A stretch of 64,000 nucleotides of DNA from JAIQFL01 sp035295745 (GCA_035295745.1 DATGIL010000102.1:186001-250000); one strand, 5' to 3'. Counted from the stretch's first letter, positions 26,205 to 35,238 are shown. The notes: a model not told the origin generated them from the letters alone. Numbers and translations are program-made.

Positions 26205-28363
26205 GCGGCGTTCCCCGCCGTGTTGCCATATCCGTAGCCGTAGTAACCGATCTGATGCTCGAAGCGCACCTCATTCAACACCACACCGAGTACGTTGGCA
26301 TGCAGCCGTTCCAGAGTGCGAAGCACGGTGAGTACTGCCCGGCGATCGGTCTTTCCGGCTCTGGCGAGCACCACCACGCCGTCCACAGCCCGTGCGATTT
26401 CCAGCGGCTCCGCGAAACCGGGCAGCGGTGCGGCGTCCACAATCACCAGGTCATATTCGGCCGCGACTTCATCCAGAAGTTTCGGGATATTATGCAGCGC
26501 CACCTCGTGGATGACGCGGGCAGCACGGCCTGCCGGAATCGCGCTGAGATTAGCATGATTGGGTACCTCTTGCACCAGTTCGCGCCACGGTTTCGTTCCA
26601 TTCAGGTAGTCCGCCAAGCCGACGCTGGAGTTGATCCCCAAGCGCGTGTGCACCGTCGGACGGCGCAGGTCGCCGTCGATGATCAGTGTGCGGCGGCCCT
26701 GCTGTGCATTGGCGATGCTGAGTTGCAGGGCGGTCGTGGTCTTCCCCTCCGACGGCATGGCGCTCGTAATCAGCAGCGAACGGATCCGCCGATCGATGTC
26801 GGACAGCGCGATGGTCGAGCGGAGTACGCAAATCGCTTCGTGGAAACGGCGCTCCTCTTCTCCGGAGCGCGACGGCGCGACCGCTGTCGTACTCGCCGCA
26901 ACGCCGACGGTCTTGGTGGCGGAGATGCGAGGTTGCCGCATCATCGGCAGGGTGCCGATGACTTCGGTATTCAGCAGCTTGGCGAGATGCACTCCGGCAC
27001 GCACCTTCGAGTTCAATCCGTCGCCGATGATCGCCGCAGCGAATGCGAAGAGCGTCGAGCCAAACAGGCTCAGAAAAGTCGCCGTCGGAATATTCGGATA
27101 GACCGGCTTTTCGGATGGCCGCGCAGGGTCGGCGACACGGATCGCATTATTGTGAAAGTTGGCGTTGATTCCGGCCTCTTTGATGCGGCGAATCAATTCG
27201 TCATACAGTTTGCGGTCCGCTTCGGCCTCTTCTTTCAGCGAGCGATACTCGAAGGAACGCGCATTGACCTTATCGAACTCTTCTTTTGTAGTAGCAACCG
27301 CGCCTTTCAGGATCTCTTCCCGCTTCTGGGCCTGCTGGTATTCGATATCGATGCGCCGCATCACGCTCTTGCTGGTTGCATCGATCTGGCGGTGCAATTC
27401 CTCAACTTCCGCCTCATGCTTGCGATACTCCGGATGATTCGTCCCGAAGTGAGACTTGGCTTCCGCAAACTTCTCCTGGGCTTCGTTGATACGGTCGTTC
27501 AACACTTTCAGCGCTTCACCCTGCGCCGAAACCTGTGCCGCGTCAACTCCGCCGTTCTCCGAGTTCTGCGCAGCGGACTGCTTGCGGGCTCGATCGGCCT
27601 GTGCCGCGGTGTATTCGGCATTCAATTGCAGCAGCCGTGCGGAGAGGATGCTGGTCTTCTCCTCGGGGTTGATCACGTTCAGCTCGCGCTCGAATTTATT
27701 CAATGCCGAGCTGGATCGTTCCATCTTGGCGCGCAGTTCGTCCAATTGCCGCTCCATGAACTCGGTGATGCGGGTAGACGACTTGATCCTGCCGTCATAG
27801 CTGTATGCGATATAGGATCGAGCGATTTCGTTGGCTGCGGATGCAGCCTGAACGGGGTCTGGGTAGCGATAGGCGATCTGAATCAGGTAGGTGCTCGGCG
27901 GCCGGGTCACCCGCAGATTTCTCAACGCGATCGGGGAGTCAACGCCTGCCGCCGTTTTGCCCCCTTCGCGCTCCAGGCCGAAGCGTTCGACTACCGGCCG
28001 AAGTACCGAATCGGACTGGATGATCTTCATCTGGGTGGCCAGAAACTGGTCGACATCGTTCAATGCTGCCTGGCTGGCTTCCTGGCCCACCACACCCGCT
28101 GGAATCTGACGGTCCACCTCGATGGTGGCAGTGGCCTCGTACGATGGCGTGATGCGGGAACAGAGAATGTAAGTAACCAGGACAGAAATTCCGACGAAGG
28201 CGGCTATCTTCCAACGTTGCTGCCGGATAATCCACAAGTAGTGGGACATCGGCAATTGCGTAACTTCCGTGGATAGATCGTTATACTGATTCGAATCCGA
28301 CAAATAGGCTTGCTGCCGCGACAACAGAAGCCGGACTTTTTCCTCATCTGACATGGGTAACAA
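26201..28363 (-). CDS. Wzc-like chain-length regulator with BY-kinase domain
   Basis: 720 residues. TM helices at about 53-70 and 428-447 flank a periplasmic Wzz domain with long coiled-coil stretches (about 200-400). The cytoplasmic part is a bacterial tyrosine kinase: Walker A SAMPSEGKT at 534-542, Walker A' LIIDGDLRRP around 560-568, Walker B LVIVDAAP near 639-646, and a C-terminal tyrosine cluster (Tyr707, 708, 710, 712). It controls polymer length and couples to the Wza channel through cyclic autophosphorylation. Start choice: a TTG at 28363 lies 9 bp after GGAGG, whereas the in-frame ATG at 28354 is 18 bp away, so TTG is preferred. Confidence 0.93.
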   Translation of the reverse strand: MLPMSDEEKVRLLLSRQQAYLSDSNQYNDLSTEVTQLPMSHYLWIIRQQRWKIAAFVGISVLVTYILCSRITPSYEATATIEVDRQIPAGVVGQEASQAALNDVDQFLATQMKIIQSDSVLRPVVERFGLEREGGKTAAGVDSPIALRNLRVTRPPSTYLIQIAYRYPDPVQAASAANEIARSYIAYSYDGRIKSSTRITEFMERQLDELRAKMERSSSALNKFERELNVINPEEKTSILSARLLQLNAEYTAAQADRARKQSAAQNSENGGVDAAQVSAQGEALKVLNDRINEAQEKFAEAKSHFGTNHPEYRKHEAEVEELHRQIDATSKSVMRRIDIEYQQAQKREEILKGAVATTKEEFDKVNARSFEYRSLKEEAEADRKLYDELIRRIKEAGINANFHNNAIRVADPARPSEKPVYPNIPTATFLSLFGSTLFAFAAAIIGDGLNSKVRAGVHLAKLLNTEVIGTLPMMRQPRISATKTVGVAASTTAVAPSRSGEEERRFHEAICVLRSTIALSDIDRRIRSLLITSAMPSEGKTTTALQLSIANAQQGRRTLIIDGDLRRPTVHTRLGINSSVGLADYLNGTKPWRELVQEVPNHANLSAIPAGRAARVIHEVALHNIPKLLDEVAAEYDLVIVDAAPLPGFAEPLEIARAVDGVVVLARAGKTDRRAVLTVLRTLERLHANVLGVVLNEVRFEHQIGYYGYGYGNTAGNAA

Positions 28364-28418
28364 AGCAGAGGTCCTCCGATTGGGTTAGGGGGTTCGATAT
28401 TTGCCGCTCCAAGTCACC

Positions 28419-29360
28419 TTAGCGAGTAGTGGCGTAGACTAGCGCTGCCGTAGTTGCGGATCCTAAAACTAATAGCTTTTCCAACGTTCCCATCGTGACG
28501 CGCCGCCTGCTGTTGTCCGGCACATAGAGTACGTCGTTCGCTTCGAGTATCACGTCTGGAGACTTCCGCGCCAGAACGTTGTGAATGTCGAAGGGGATCT
28601 CCAGGCTCTTGCCCGCCTGATCGTCTTTGCGATAGATGAAACAGGTGTGGCTGGCGTACGGAGCGAGACCCTCGGCTTGGGCGAGCACCTTCAGCACCGT
28701 GGTCGTGGAAGCGTTTTCTACCTGAAACAGACCGGGCTTCTTCACGCTGCCGACGACGAAGACCTTTCCAGCCTCGGGTACCCGGATTTCCTCTCCTCCG
28801 TGGAGGGTGATGTTCAAATCCGGGTCGGCAGCGCCAATCAGGCGCTTGACCGGTATGCGGCGGATCATACCGGGTTTACCGTCGGACTCCGGCATCGTGA
28901 CCAGGATTTCCGCGCCGGCGTTAGGCGCCAGTCCTTGCGCGCGGCTGATCGCATCAATCAAAGGCACGGGGCCGTCCGCCTGAAATTTGAGGGGGTGATT
29001 GACCGCGCCAACCACCGTCACCGGCCGCGAGCGGTACTCCGCTATCGTCACCGTCACAATCGGATCGACGAGAATTCTCTCGTTGACCAAAGCACGCGCG
29101 ATCGACTTTTCCAACTCCGCAGGCATCAGGCCCGCCGCGGGAAGCGGTTTGCTCAACATCGGAATGCGGATGGTACCCTCCCGGCTCACGCGCACCGTAC
29201 GGTTGAGCTCGGGTTCGCCATATACCGAGATGCTGATGAGGTCGTCATCGCCGGCCGCCAGGCTCGGCAGATTAGGCGCGAGATCATGTGGCGGCCCGGC
29301 AGGAGTCTGTCCACGCAAAACTGACACAATTGTCAGGCATAGTGCGATTCTGTAATTCAT
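28419..29360 (-). CDS. Polysaccharide export protein (Wza-like, SLBB domains)
   Basis: 313 residues with a signal peptide (IALCLTIVSVLRG). The Poly_export domain is at about 35-115 (SISVYGEPELNRTVRVSREG, IRIPMLSKPLPAAGL) and two SLBB domains follow (VTVVGAVNHPLKFQADG and VFVVGSVKKPGLFQVEN). A hydrophobic helix near the C-terminus (LEKLLVLGSATTAALVYA) may be the membrane-spanning segment. It should form the outer-membrane export channel for the polymer, paired with the Wzc-like protein encoded next. Confidence 0.92.
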   Translation of the reverse strand: MNYRIALCLTIVSVLRGQTPAGPPHDLAPNLPSLAAGDDDLISISVYGEPELNRTVRVSREGTIRIPMLSKPLPAAGLMPAELEKSIARALVNERILVDPIVTVTIAEYRSRPVTVVGAVNHPLKFQADGPVPLIDAISRAQGLAPNAGAEILVTMPESDGKPGMIRRIPVKRLIGAADPDLNITLHGGEEIRVPEAGKVFVVGSVKKPGLFQVENASTTTVLKVLAQAEGLAPYASHTCFIYRKDDQAGKSLEIPFDIHNVLARKSPDVILEANDVLYVPDNSRRRVTMGTLEKLLVLGSATTAALVYATTR

Positions 29361-29376
29361 AAAAACTGATTTCGCC

Positions 29377-29919
29377 TCAGAGAAAAGGAGTAACGTCGTC
29401 TTGAGAGATTTCGGTGATCACGGATCGCTGCAGGGTGTCAATAGAGATCACGACCCGGCTTTCCGTCTTGTGACGAAGCAGGCGTCCTTCGAGTCCGGCC
29501 AGGGGACCACAGCAGATCCTCACGCGCTCGCCCACAGGCAGGTAGGGACAGGGGCGCGCGTCCACGCTTTCCGCGGTCAGGCGGCGGATCATCTCCACGT
29601 CCTTCGCATCCACCGGCAAAGGACCGCGGCCATTGTTGACAATCTCCTGCACCCCCGGAGTCTTCAAGATCGTGATTCGTTTGGCCGGCTCCAGTTTGCT
29701 AAAAATATAGGAAGGAAAGAGCGCGATTGGAGCCATTTTTACGCGATCGCAGAGCCGCTTGCGCACGAAAGATACCGGGCACAGAGTCTCTACGCCGCTG
29801 CCCGCCAGCATGTCCGCCACAGTCAGTTCCGACCGCGCGCGAACCCGCAAGGCTACATAAATGCCGCTGTTTTCCATGACTCCTACGGATTGAATCGAAC
29901 TTTCCCATGCTCCCGCCAT
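29377..29919 (-). CDS. NusG/RfaH/UpxY-like transcription antiterminator
   Basis: 180 residues. The NGN domain (YVALRVRARSELTVADML, then ALFPSYIFSKL, KTPGVQEIVNNG) is followed by a KOW region (VGERVRICCGPLAGLEG). Specialised NusG paralogues at the head of long capsule operons (UpxY, RfaH, LoaP) prevent premature termination; this gene is first in a 17-kb operon, which fits. An in-frame ATG at 29877 with AGGAG very close upstream is an alternative start. The promoter with an FNR box is about 80-120 bp upstream. Confidence 0.9.
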   Translation of the reverse strand: MAGAWESSIQSVGVMENSGIYVALRVRARSELTVADMLAGSGVETLCPVSFVRKRLCDRVKMAPIALFPSYIFSKLEPAKRITILKTPGVQEIVNNGRGPLPVDAKDVEMIRRLTAESVDARPCPYLPVGERVRICCGPLAGLEGRLLRHKTESRVVISIDTLQRSVITEISQDDVTPFL

Positions 29920-30420
29920 TTTTCACCCAGGAAATACTGTCAATCTGATTTGCTCTTTAGTTGCCAGATGGTCTTTTCCGCGGCAGCTAAACTGTATTAT
30001 TAGAATTCCTGAGGTCCTTCACATTGATCTGAATCAATTTCTTCCTTGACTCGCCATCCGGAAAGTATCTGTATGATGTAGCCGGTGGTTGTGGATCGTT
30101 CAGCCGGATTTACAGAGGTAAGTCGCGGGGACCAATAGGTTTTGGAGGGCTCCGGCGTCCCTTGTGGCACCGGGATTGGCCGAGTACACAGGTATCGTTT
30201 CTGCGATCGAGTCTAATCGCGAAGGGTTCGCGTAGTCGTCCAGACAAGGTTTACGAACCGCAAGATCGCGGTAGGTGCGCCGCCGTCAGTTGGTGTCAAA
30301 CGCGGTCATGCAACTAATCGCGCGATGCGAGAAACCCGACAGAAGAATTCCGTTTGTTCGATGCGGCCCCATTCCTGAATCTACTTATCGGCCCGCTCTT
30401 CCATCTCTCGCCCTGCTTCC
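29920..30420. other. Upstream region of the exopolysaccharide operon
   Basis: About 500 bp without a gene between the NusG-like start and the recO stop, both on the minus strand. It contains the FNR-box promoter at 29996-30037, giving a predicted leader of about 70 nt. The rest, 30040-30420, shows no motif that could be assigned; it also contains the recO 3' region. Confidence 0.6.
29996..30037 (-). promoter_or_regulatory. Predicted class II FNR/Crp-type promoter of the exopolysaccharide operon
   Basis: A perfect FNR box TTGAT-N4-ATCAA occupies 30024-30037 (centre 30030.5). On the minus strand a -10 element AATAAT (5 of 6 consensus matches) lies at 30001-29996. If its last base is -7, the box centre falls at -41.5, the exact position for class II activation by FNR/Crp proteins, where a poor -35 is expected and seen. 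The predicted start is near 29989, about 70 nt before the NusG-like gene. Confidence 0.7.
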
Positions 30421-31218
30421 TCAGGGGGCGCTGATTCGCTGTTCCAATAGCGGAGCCGTCACCAGCTTACGTTCCACATGCGCTTCAATCTGCTGCACCA
30501 GAAACTTCCGCAGATCGGCCGCCGTCCCCTGATCCCAATCTGTCCTCGAGATCCCCGCCACCGGTGTCCGCAACATTTCGGCCGCCGTACTGCGGGACGC
30601 CGGACTCAACTCCCAACTGCTGCCCGAGCCCGGCGTGCGATGACAGTCCATGCACAGCAGGCCCGTTCGTCCGCGCCCAAAGAACGCCCGCTCGGGATCC
30701 GGATCGTCCAGCAGAGTTCCGCAACCCAGGCAAGCATGCAATTCGGGTAGCCATCCCGAGAGCCGTACCGCCCAAAGTGAAAAGTAAGTGACCGCGCGCC
30801 ACACCCGGCCCGCATTCGCCGGATCGCTTCCCACCATCGGGCGAAGGTAATCCAACATTGCCAGCAGCAGGCGGAAGAATTTTTCATTGGGTTCCGCCGC
30901 GGGCAACAACTGTTCGGCGACCTCCGCGAAGTAGTCCAGCGCCACGCTGGCCCAGTAATCGGACGCGAGTCCGAACTGTGAGCGGATCAACTCGCACGAA
31001 TCCAAGTTGACCAGTTCGCGGCTTTCGCGTTGAAAATACGCCATCCGCACATAGGACAAACGTTCCAGCCCAGAGCCGAAAGCGCTTTTCGGACGCCGTG
31101 CGCGCTTGGCCACACCACGCAGCCTTCCCTGATCCCTGGTAAGAAAGCTGACGATGAGGTCCGCCTCTTTCAGCGGGTAGGTTCGCAGTACAAGAGATTC
31201 ACTGACACGCGCAGGCAC
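30421..31218 (-). CDS. recO: DNA repair protein RecO
   Basis: 265 residues from a GTG at 31218 (product begins VPARVSESLVLRTYPLKEAD); an ATG at 31284 would add 22 residues overlapping a hairpin. The N-terminal OB fold (LVLRTYPLKEADLIVSFLTRDQGRLRGVAKRAR) and helical domain are typical. The zinc site is complete: CLGCG and CMDCH, separated by about 27 residues. RecO loads RecA on SSB-coated DNA with RecR in recombinational repair. It is a housekeeping gene unrelated to the neighbours. Confidence 0.92.
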   Translation of the reverse strand: MPARVSESLVLRTYPLKEADLIVSFLTRDQGRLRGVAKRARRPKSAFGSGLERLSYVRMAYFQRESRELVNLDSCELIRSQFGLASDYWASVALDYFAEVAEQLLPAAEPNEKFFRLLLAMLDYLRPMVGSDPANAGRVWRAVTYFSLWAVRLSGWLPELHACLGCGTLLDDPDPERAFFGRGRTGLLCMDCHRTPGSGSSWELSPASRSTAAEMLRTPVAGISRTDWDQGTAADLRKFLVQQIEAHVERKLVTAPLLEQRISAP

Positions 31219-31259
31219 TCGTGGAAATCTCAGCGTAACATAGGCGCCGGTAGTCCCGA

Positions 31260-31334
31260 ACCCGTCGGACTCAGACGGGTGCACACTAGTAGTTTCAAGT
31301 ACTTACAGGGAATTTCCGTCGGACTCCGACGGAA
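31260..31334. repeat. Pair of related hairpins between the FMN dehydrogenase and recO genes
   Basis: Two palindromes, 31260-31280 (ACCCGTC/GACGGGT arms) and 31314-31334 (TTCCGTC/GACGGAA arms), share the core CCGTCGGACTC and a 7-nt loop. The outer two base pairs of the stem differ between the copies but stay paired. They lie after the dehydrogenase stop and before the recO start on the same strand; a terminator or protein-binding site is possible. There is no T-run. Confidence 0.7.
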
Positions 31335-31342
31335 TTGGTACT

Positions 31343-32515
31343 TTACCTGGCGATCGACGATGCCGTTATCTTGCCGATCGATGGCGTGCCGCACTGCTTC
31401 ATTACCATCGTCAACTCACCGCGCAGAATCTCGATCACGCGCTCCACGCCTTCTTGTCCGAACGCCGCGAGCCCATAGATATAAGGCCGCCCGATGCCGA
31501 CCGCGCGCGCGCCCGACGCCAAAGCTTTGAAGACGTCAGTGCCGCGCCGGAATCCGCCGTCTACCAGCACCGGAATCTGCCCGCCCACGCCGTCCACAAC
31601 TTCGGGCAAGCTCTCGATGGTGGGACGCAGATCCTCGGTGGCGCGGCCCCCATGATTTGAGACCACGATGGCATCCACGCCGTGCTCGCGGCAAAGGCGC
31701 GCATCCTCGCGTGTCTCGATCCCCTTGATCACCAGCTTCATGCGAGTGAGTTTCCGCAGCCGGTCGACAAATTCCCACGTCGCATTGGCGGGATTGATGC
31801 CGCCCTCAACGCCGTCGAGCATCGGCCGATTCCGTACGCCGCCGCGAGGCCCGGTATGGCACAGAGTGCAATCTCGTGTGTCCAATCGTTTGGAGCGCTC
31901 GCCGGTCTCGCCGTTGCGCCCGCCCAGCAGGTCGACGGTCCAGACCAACACCGGGCATCCGGCGTCTTCCACTCGGCGCACCATCTTCTCGGTTCCCGCC
32001 CACGTGGTTGGCATGTAGAGCTGAAACCACGGAGCCATGCCGCGCGCCTTGGCTACCTCTTCCACCGGCGTGGAGGTAACGGTGGACAGGACCTGCAGGC
32101 TCTTGCTGCTCTGCGCCGCGCGGGCCACCGCCAACTCGCCCTGCGGATGAAACGCCTTCTGATAGCCCACCGGACAGAGGAAGATCGGGCTGTCCCATAC
32201 GGTCCCGAAAAGTTCCACTTTGGTATCGATCTTCGAGACATCCACCAGGCGCCGTGGACGCAGCCTGATGCGCTTGAAGCCGGCGAAGTTGGCTTCGAGC
32301 GTAGCATTGTCGTCAACGCCCGTGGAGAGATATCCCCAGTGTGCCGGAGGCAGCGCCTGGTGGGCTGGTTCCGCAAAGTCCATCACGCTGAGCGCGTCTT
32401 TAGCGCTGCTGAGCGGAGATTGCTGGGCCGCCGCCAGGGAGGCCAGCCAGGGACTACCAGCCAGGAAATGCAGAAACTGGCGCCGGTGATGGAGTGCAAC
32501 GTGGCTCGGGCGCAT
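31343..32515 (-). CDS. Tat-exported FMN-dependent alpha-hydroxy-acid dehydrogenase/oxidase
   Basis: 390 residues. The N-terminus is a twin-arginine signal (HHRRQFLHFLAGSPWLASLAAAQ in two parts: RRQFLHFLAG, then SPWLASLAAA). The mature enzyme is an FMN-binding TIM barrel of the lactate dehydrogenase/glycolate oxidase family: the active-site His and Arg in VVSNHGGRATEDL, the FMN-phosphate motif LVDGGFRRGTDVFKALASGARAVGIGRP broken at DGGFRRGTD, and RPYIYGLAAFG. It oxidises a 2-hydroxy acid to a 2-oxo acid. Export in folded, cofactor-loaded form is unusual because family members are normally cytoplasmic or membrane-attached. Confidence 0.88.
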   Translation of the reverse strand: MRPSHVALHHRRQFLHFLAGSPWLASLAAAQQSPLSSAKDALSVMDFAEPAHQALPPAHWGYLSTGVDDNATLEANFAGFKRIRLRPRRLVDVSKIDTKVELFGTVWDSPIFLCPVGYQKAFHPQGELAVARAAQSSKSLQVLSTVTSTPVEEVAKARGMAPWFQLYMPTTWAGTEKMVRRVEDAGCPVLVWTVDLLGGRNGETGERSKRLDTRDCTLCHTGPRGGVRNRPMLDGVEGGINPANATWEFVDRLRKLTRMKLVIKGIETREDARLCREHGVDAIVVSNHGGRATEDLRPTIESLPEVVDGVGGQIPVLVDGGFRRGTDVFKALASGARAVGIGRPYIYGLAAFGQEGVERVIEILRGELTMVMKQCGTPSIGKITASSIAR

Positions 32516-32776
32516 AGGGTAAACGGTAGTATACGCCTAACCCGCGCCGAAGGTCAGAGGATCGCGTACCTTCACTCCGTCCGAATGGAGTCCGAGCGCG
32601 TGAACTCGCGAGATACCTTGGCGAAATCCGCGCTGACCACCGACTTCGAACCGCCTCCTCGGCCGGACTGCTGCATGGAATCCGGCAACGCGAACCGTCC
32701 AAGTTCTGGACGGGTTGATTCGGCGAGCCGCCCCTCGACCCATTCCAACCAGTCCGATATAAGCTTGAAAGGCGTG

Positions 32777-33523
32777 ATGTCGGAGCCCGCAGCGATTCTC
32801 ACCCCGGCCGTTCTGTTTCTGGCGACCATCATTCGTTCTGCGTTCGGATTTGGCGAGGCATTGGTGGCCGTCCCGCTGCTCGCCCTTTTAATGCCTGTTG
32901 AAGTGGCCGCACCGGTGGCTGTCCTGGTTTCGATCACGGTCGCGTTCATTGTCGTGGTGCAGGACTGGCGGAAGGTCCACGTCCGCAGTGCGGTCGGATT
33001 GGTGCTTTCGACGATGTTGGGCATCCCGCTGGGCCTGATGCTTCTTAGGGCCGTACCCGAACCCGTTGTCAAAGGAATCCTGGCAGGCGTGATTATCGCC
33101 TTTTCCGCGCAGTCGCTCCTCAGCGGCGCACACCGTGAGCTGAAGAGCGACAAGTTTGCGTGGCTCTTTGGGTTTAGCGCAGGAGTGCTCGGCGGAGCTT
33201 ACGGTATGAATGGTCCTCCGCTGGTGATCTACGGTTCGCTTCGAGGATGGTCTCCACAGCATTTCCGGGCGACTTTGCAGGGGTATTTTCTTCCCGCGAG
33301 CCTCGCGGGCCTCTGGGGCTACCAGATTGCCGGCCTCTGGACTCCAGCAGTGAATCGATTCTACTTACTCTCATTGCCGCTGGTCATATTGGCAACGTTT
33401 TTGGGGAGGGCAATCAACCGTCGCCTGGACGCTCATCGCTTTGTGCGTTATGTCCACGGGGGTCTCATTTTCGTGGGGATCATTCTGTTGCTACAGGCCG
33501 CGACCGGGCATGCCAGTCATTAG
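32777..33523 (+). CDS. Sulfite exporter TauE/SafE family permease
   Basis: 248 residues from ATG 32777. An open frame continues far upstream but is only antisense to the dehydrogenase gene. About eight TM helices in two halves fit the TauE/SafE family: TIIRSAFGFGEALVAVPLLALL at the start of the first half and FSAGVLGGAYGMNGPPLVIYGSLRGW at the start of the second, each shown here across its GFGEALVA and GAYGMNGPP repeat motif. Members export sulfite, sulfoacetate or other organic anions. The substrate is unknown. Confidence 0.9.
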   Translation: MSEPAAILTPAVLFLATIIRSAFGFGEALVAVPLLALLMPVEVAAPVAVLVSITVAFIVVVQDWRKVHVRSAVGLVLSTMLGIPLGLMLLRAVPEPVVKGILAGVIIAFSAQSLLSGAHRELKSDKFAWLFGFSAGVLGGAYGMNGPPLVIYGSLRGWSPQHFRATLQGYFLPASLAGLWGYQIAGLWTPAVNRFYLLSLPLVILATFLGRAINRRLDAHRFVRYVHGGLIFVGIILLLQAATGHASH

Positions 33524-33552
33524 TAATGGACTGGTCCCTTCGCAGCAAACCA

Positions 33553-34257
33553 TCACATACCGGGAGCGATTCTCCGAAAAACCGCTTCCACCACGCGATC
33601 GCACCGCGAGAGGTGAAACGGAAAGGCCTGGGCTGTCACCAGACCCGCACGCTGTTGAAGATCTTTCCGCAACAGAGATCTCGCCCTGTGAAGCCTGGTC
33701 TTGACCGCCTCCACTCCAATATCCAGGCACCCTGCCGTCTCGGCCACCGACATTCCCTCGACCGTTCTCAGCACGAAGACCAGCCGATAAGGCTCAGGCA
33801 GCGAATCGATCGCGCCCTCCAGTACGATCCTGAGTTCGTGGTCATACGCCTGCCGCTCCGGATCTCGTGTATCTGACGTCATTCTGGCCATAGCGTGCCT
33901 GTCCGAATCCAAAACCGAACCAAGGTTCTCCGTCCGCCCCTGGCGCCGCAACCGTCCCAGCGCCTCATATACGGCTATTTTCGTCAGCCAGGTTGAGAAT
34001 TTCGCCTCACCGGCAAATTGATTGAGATGCTCGTAGGCGCGGACATATGCTTCCTGCATCACGTCTTCCGCGTCCACATCATTCCGTAGAATCGACCGGG
34101 CAACACGATAGAGCCGTCGATTGTAGCGGCGCATGAGGATTTCGTAGAGGGCGGTCTCCCCCGCGAGAACCCGCTGGACCACCTCTTCGTCCGCGGTTCC
34201 TTCCCATGCCGCAAGATTCAATCCGGGAGTGCCCACTCGATTACCCGCTGTACCCAT
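33553..34257 (-). CDS. ECF RNA polymerase sigma factor
   Basis: 234 residues with complete sigma2 ([50 protein letters not shown]) and sigma4 ([41 protein letters not shown]). This pattern is close to the SigW/RpoE-like group. The gene start overlaps the end of folE by 17 bp, so it is probably translated from the same message. No anti-sigma gene is beside it; the C-terminal 30 residues are not part of the sigma fold. Confidence 0.92.
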   Translation of the reverse strand: MGTAGNRVGTPGLNLAAWEGTADEEVVQRVLAGETALYEILMRRYNRRLYRVARSILRNDVDAEDVMQEAYVRAYEHLNQFAGEAKFSTWLTKIAVYEALGRLRRQGRTENLGSVLDSDRHAMARMTSDTRDPERQAYDHELRIVLEGAIDSLPEPYRLVFVLRTVEGMSVAETAGCLDIGVEAVKTRLHRARSLLRKDLQQRAGLVTAQAFPFHLSRCDRVVEAVFRRIAPGM

Positions 34258-34852
34258 GATTCACCAGCGCTAAAAACTCATCACGCGTTTCTTTTCGCTC
34301 CCGGAAAGCACCCAGCATGGCGCTGGTCATCGCGCCCGAGTGCTGCTTCTCCACACCGCGCATCATCATGCAGAAGTGCCTGGCATCACAGATCACTCCC
34401 ACTCCCACCGGATCGACCACCTCCTGGATTGTCTGCGCCAATTCCTGTGTCAACCGCTCCTGAATCTGCAGACGCCGCGCGAACATATCGACGAGCCGCG
34501 GGATTTTACTCAAGCCGATCACCTTTTTCCGTGGCAGGTAAGCCACATGTATCCTCCCGAAGAACGGCAGCATATGGTGTTCGCACAGGCTGAAGAACTC
34601 GATGTCCTTCACGACCACCATTGCATCGTACTTCACCTCGTATAGCGCGCCGTTGACGATCCGATGGACGTCCATCCCATAGCCGCTGGTAAGAAACCGG
34701 AGAGCCTTGTCCGCTCGTTCGGGTGTCCGGGTCAAACCATCCCGCTGCGGATCCTCGCCTAATCGTGCCAGGAGTTCCCCGAAAAGCGGCGCAAGCGGCT
34801 GCTCCTCCGTCAGCGAGTCGATCACTCTTACTGCCGCTTTAGACGATGCCAT
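34241..34852 (-). CDS. folE: GTP cyclohydrolase I
   Basis: 203 residues, normal length. Zinc ligands are visible as Cys and His in [12 protein letters not shown] and the later Cys in [16 protein letters not shown]; the GTP-binding segment [17 protein letters not shown] and [12 protein letters not shown] are also typical. It converts GTP to dihydroneopterin triphosphate, the first step of folate or tetrahydrobiopterin synthesis. It is the first gene of a short operon with the downstream ECF sigma factor. Confidence 0.96.
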   Translation of the reverse strand: MASSKAAVRVIDSLTEEQPLAPLFGELLARLGEDPQRDGLTRTPERADKALRFLTSGYGMDVHRIVNGALYEVKYDAMVVVKDIEFFSLCEHHMLPFFGRIHVAYLPRKKVIGLSKIPRLVDMFARRLQIQERLTQELAQTIQEVVDPVGVGVICDARHFCMMMRGVEKQHSGAMTSAMLGAFRERKETRDEFLALVNHGYSG

Positions 34853-34983
34853 TCGTGTCCGCCTTCACCCCGTACAGAGTGGGCAGGGCGAGAAAGGTTG
34901 CACAGAATCGGAATGCAACGAAACCCGGCGGCGGAACTCTGTAAATTTGCTCGGAAGAACAACCGGCAAAAGGAGAACACACC

Positions 34984-35238
34984 ATGTCTCAATCAATCGC
35001 TGGAAACGCGGGTGATTTTGTCGGCAGCCGCACGCGAAGTGCGACAAGCTCTTCGCCCTCGCGCCAGGCTTACCAACTCCTTCATTTTGGTTTTGTTGCG
35101 GCGCCCGTAATCGCTGGAATCGACAAATTTCTGCATCTGCTGTTCAACTGGGATATGTATCTGGCTCCCGTGATCGCGAAGCTGTCGCCCCTCGGCACGC
35201 TCGCACTCGCCCGCCTGAGCCAGGAATTCAGTTCATGA
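34984..35238 (+). CDS. Small membrane protein, probably an internally deleted version of a larger one
   Basis: 84 residues from ATG 34984 after AAGGAG. Residues 27-58 (QAYQLLHFGFVAAPVIAGIDK, then FLHLLFNWDMYLAP) resemble the N-terminus of a family of about 140-residue membrane proteins known in Acidobacteriota, and the last residues (ALARLSQEF) resemble their C-terminus. The middle TM helices would then be missing in frame between SPLG and TLAL. This reading is from memory of the family and unverified. A tandem repeat array starts 26 bp after the stop. Confidence 0.55.
   Translation: MSQSIAGNAGDFVGSRTRSATSSSPSRQAYQLLHFGFVAAPVIAGIDKFLHLLFNWDMYLAPVIAKLSPLGTLALARLSQEFSS

Noticed and set aside
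26255..28276. 673-codon plus-strand open frame
   Set aside because: Antisense to the Wzc-like gene; high-GC codon structure leaves open frames on the complementary strand, and the product has no motifs.
30045..30070. Plus-strand promoter TTGACT with TATGAT
   Set aside because: The spacer is 20 bp and no gene or clear transcript follows on that strand.
31682..32776. Upstream extension of the TauE/SafE open frame
   Set aside because: It is antisense to the FMN dehydrogenase and has no TM or homologous content; the real protein begins at 32777.
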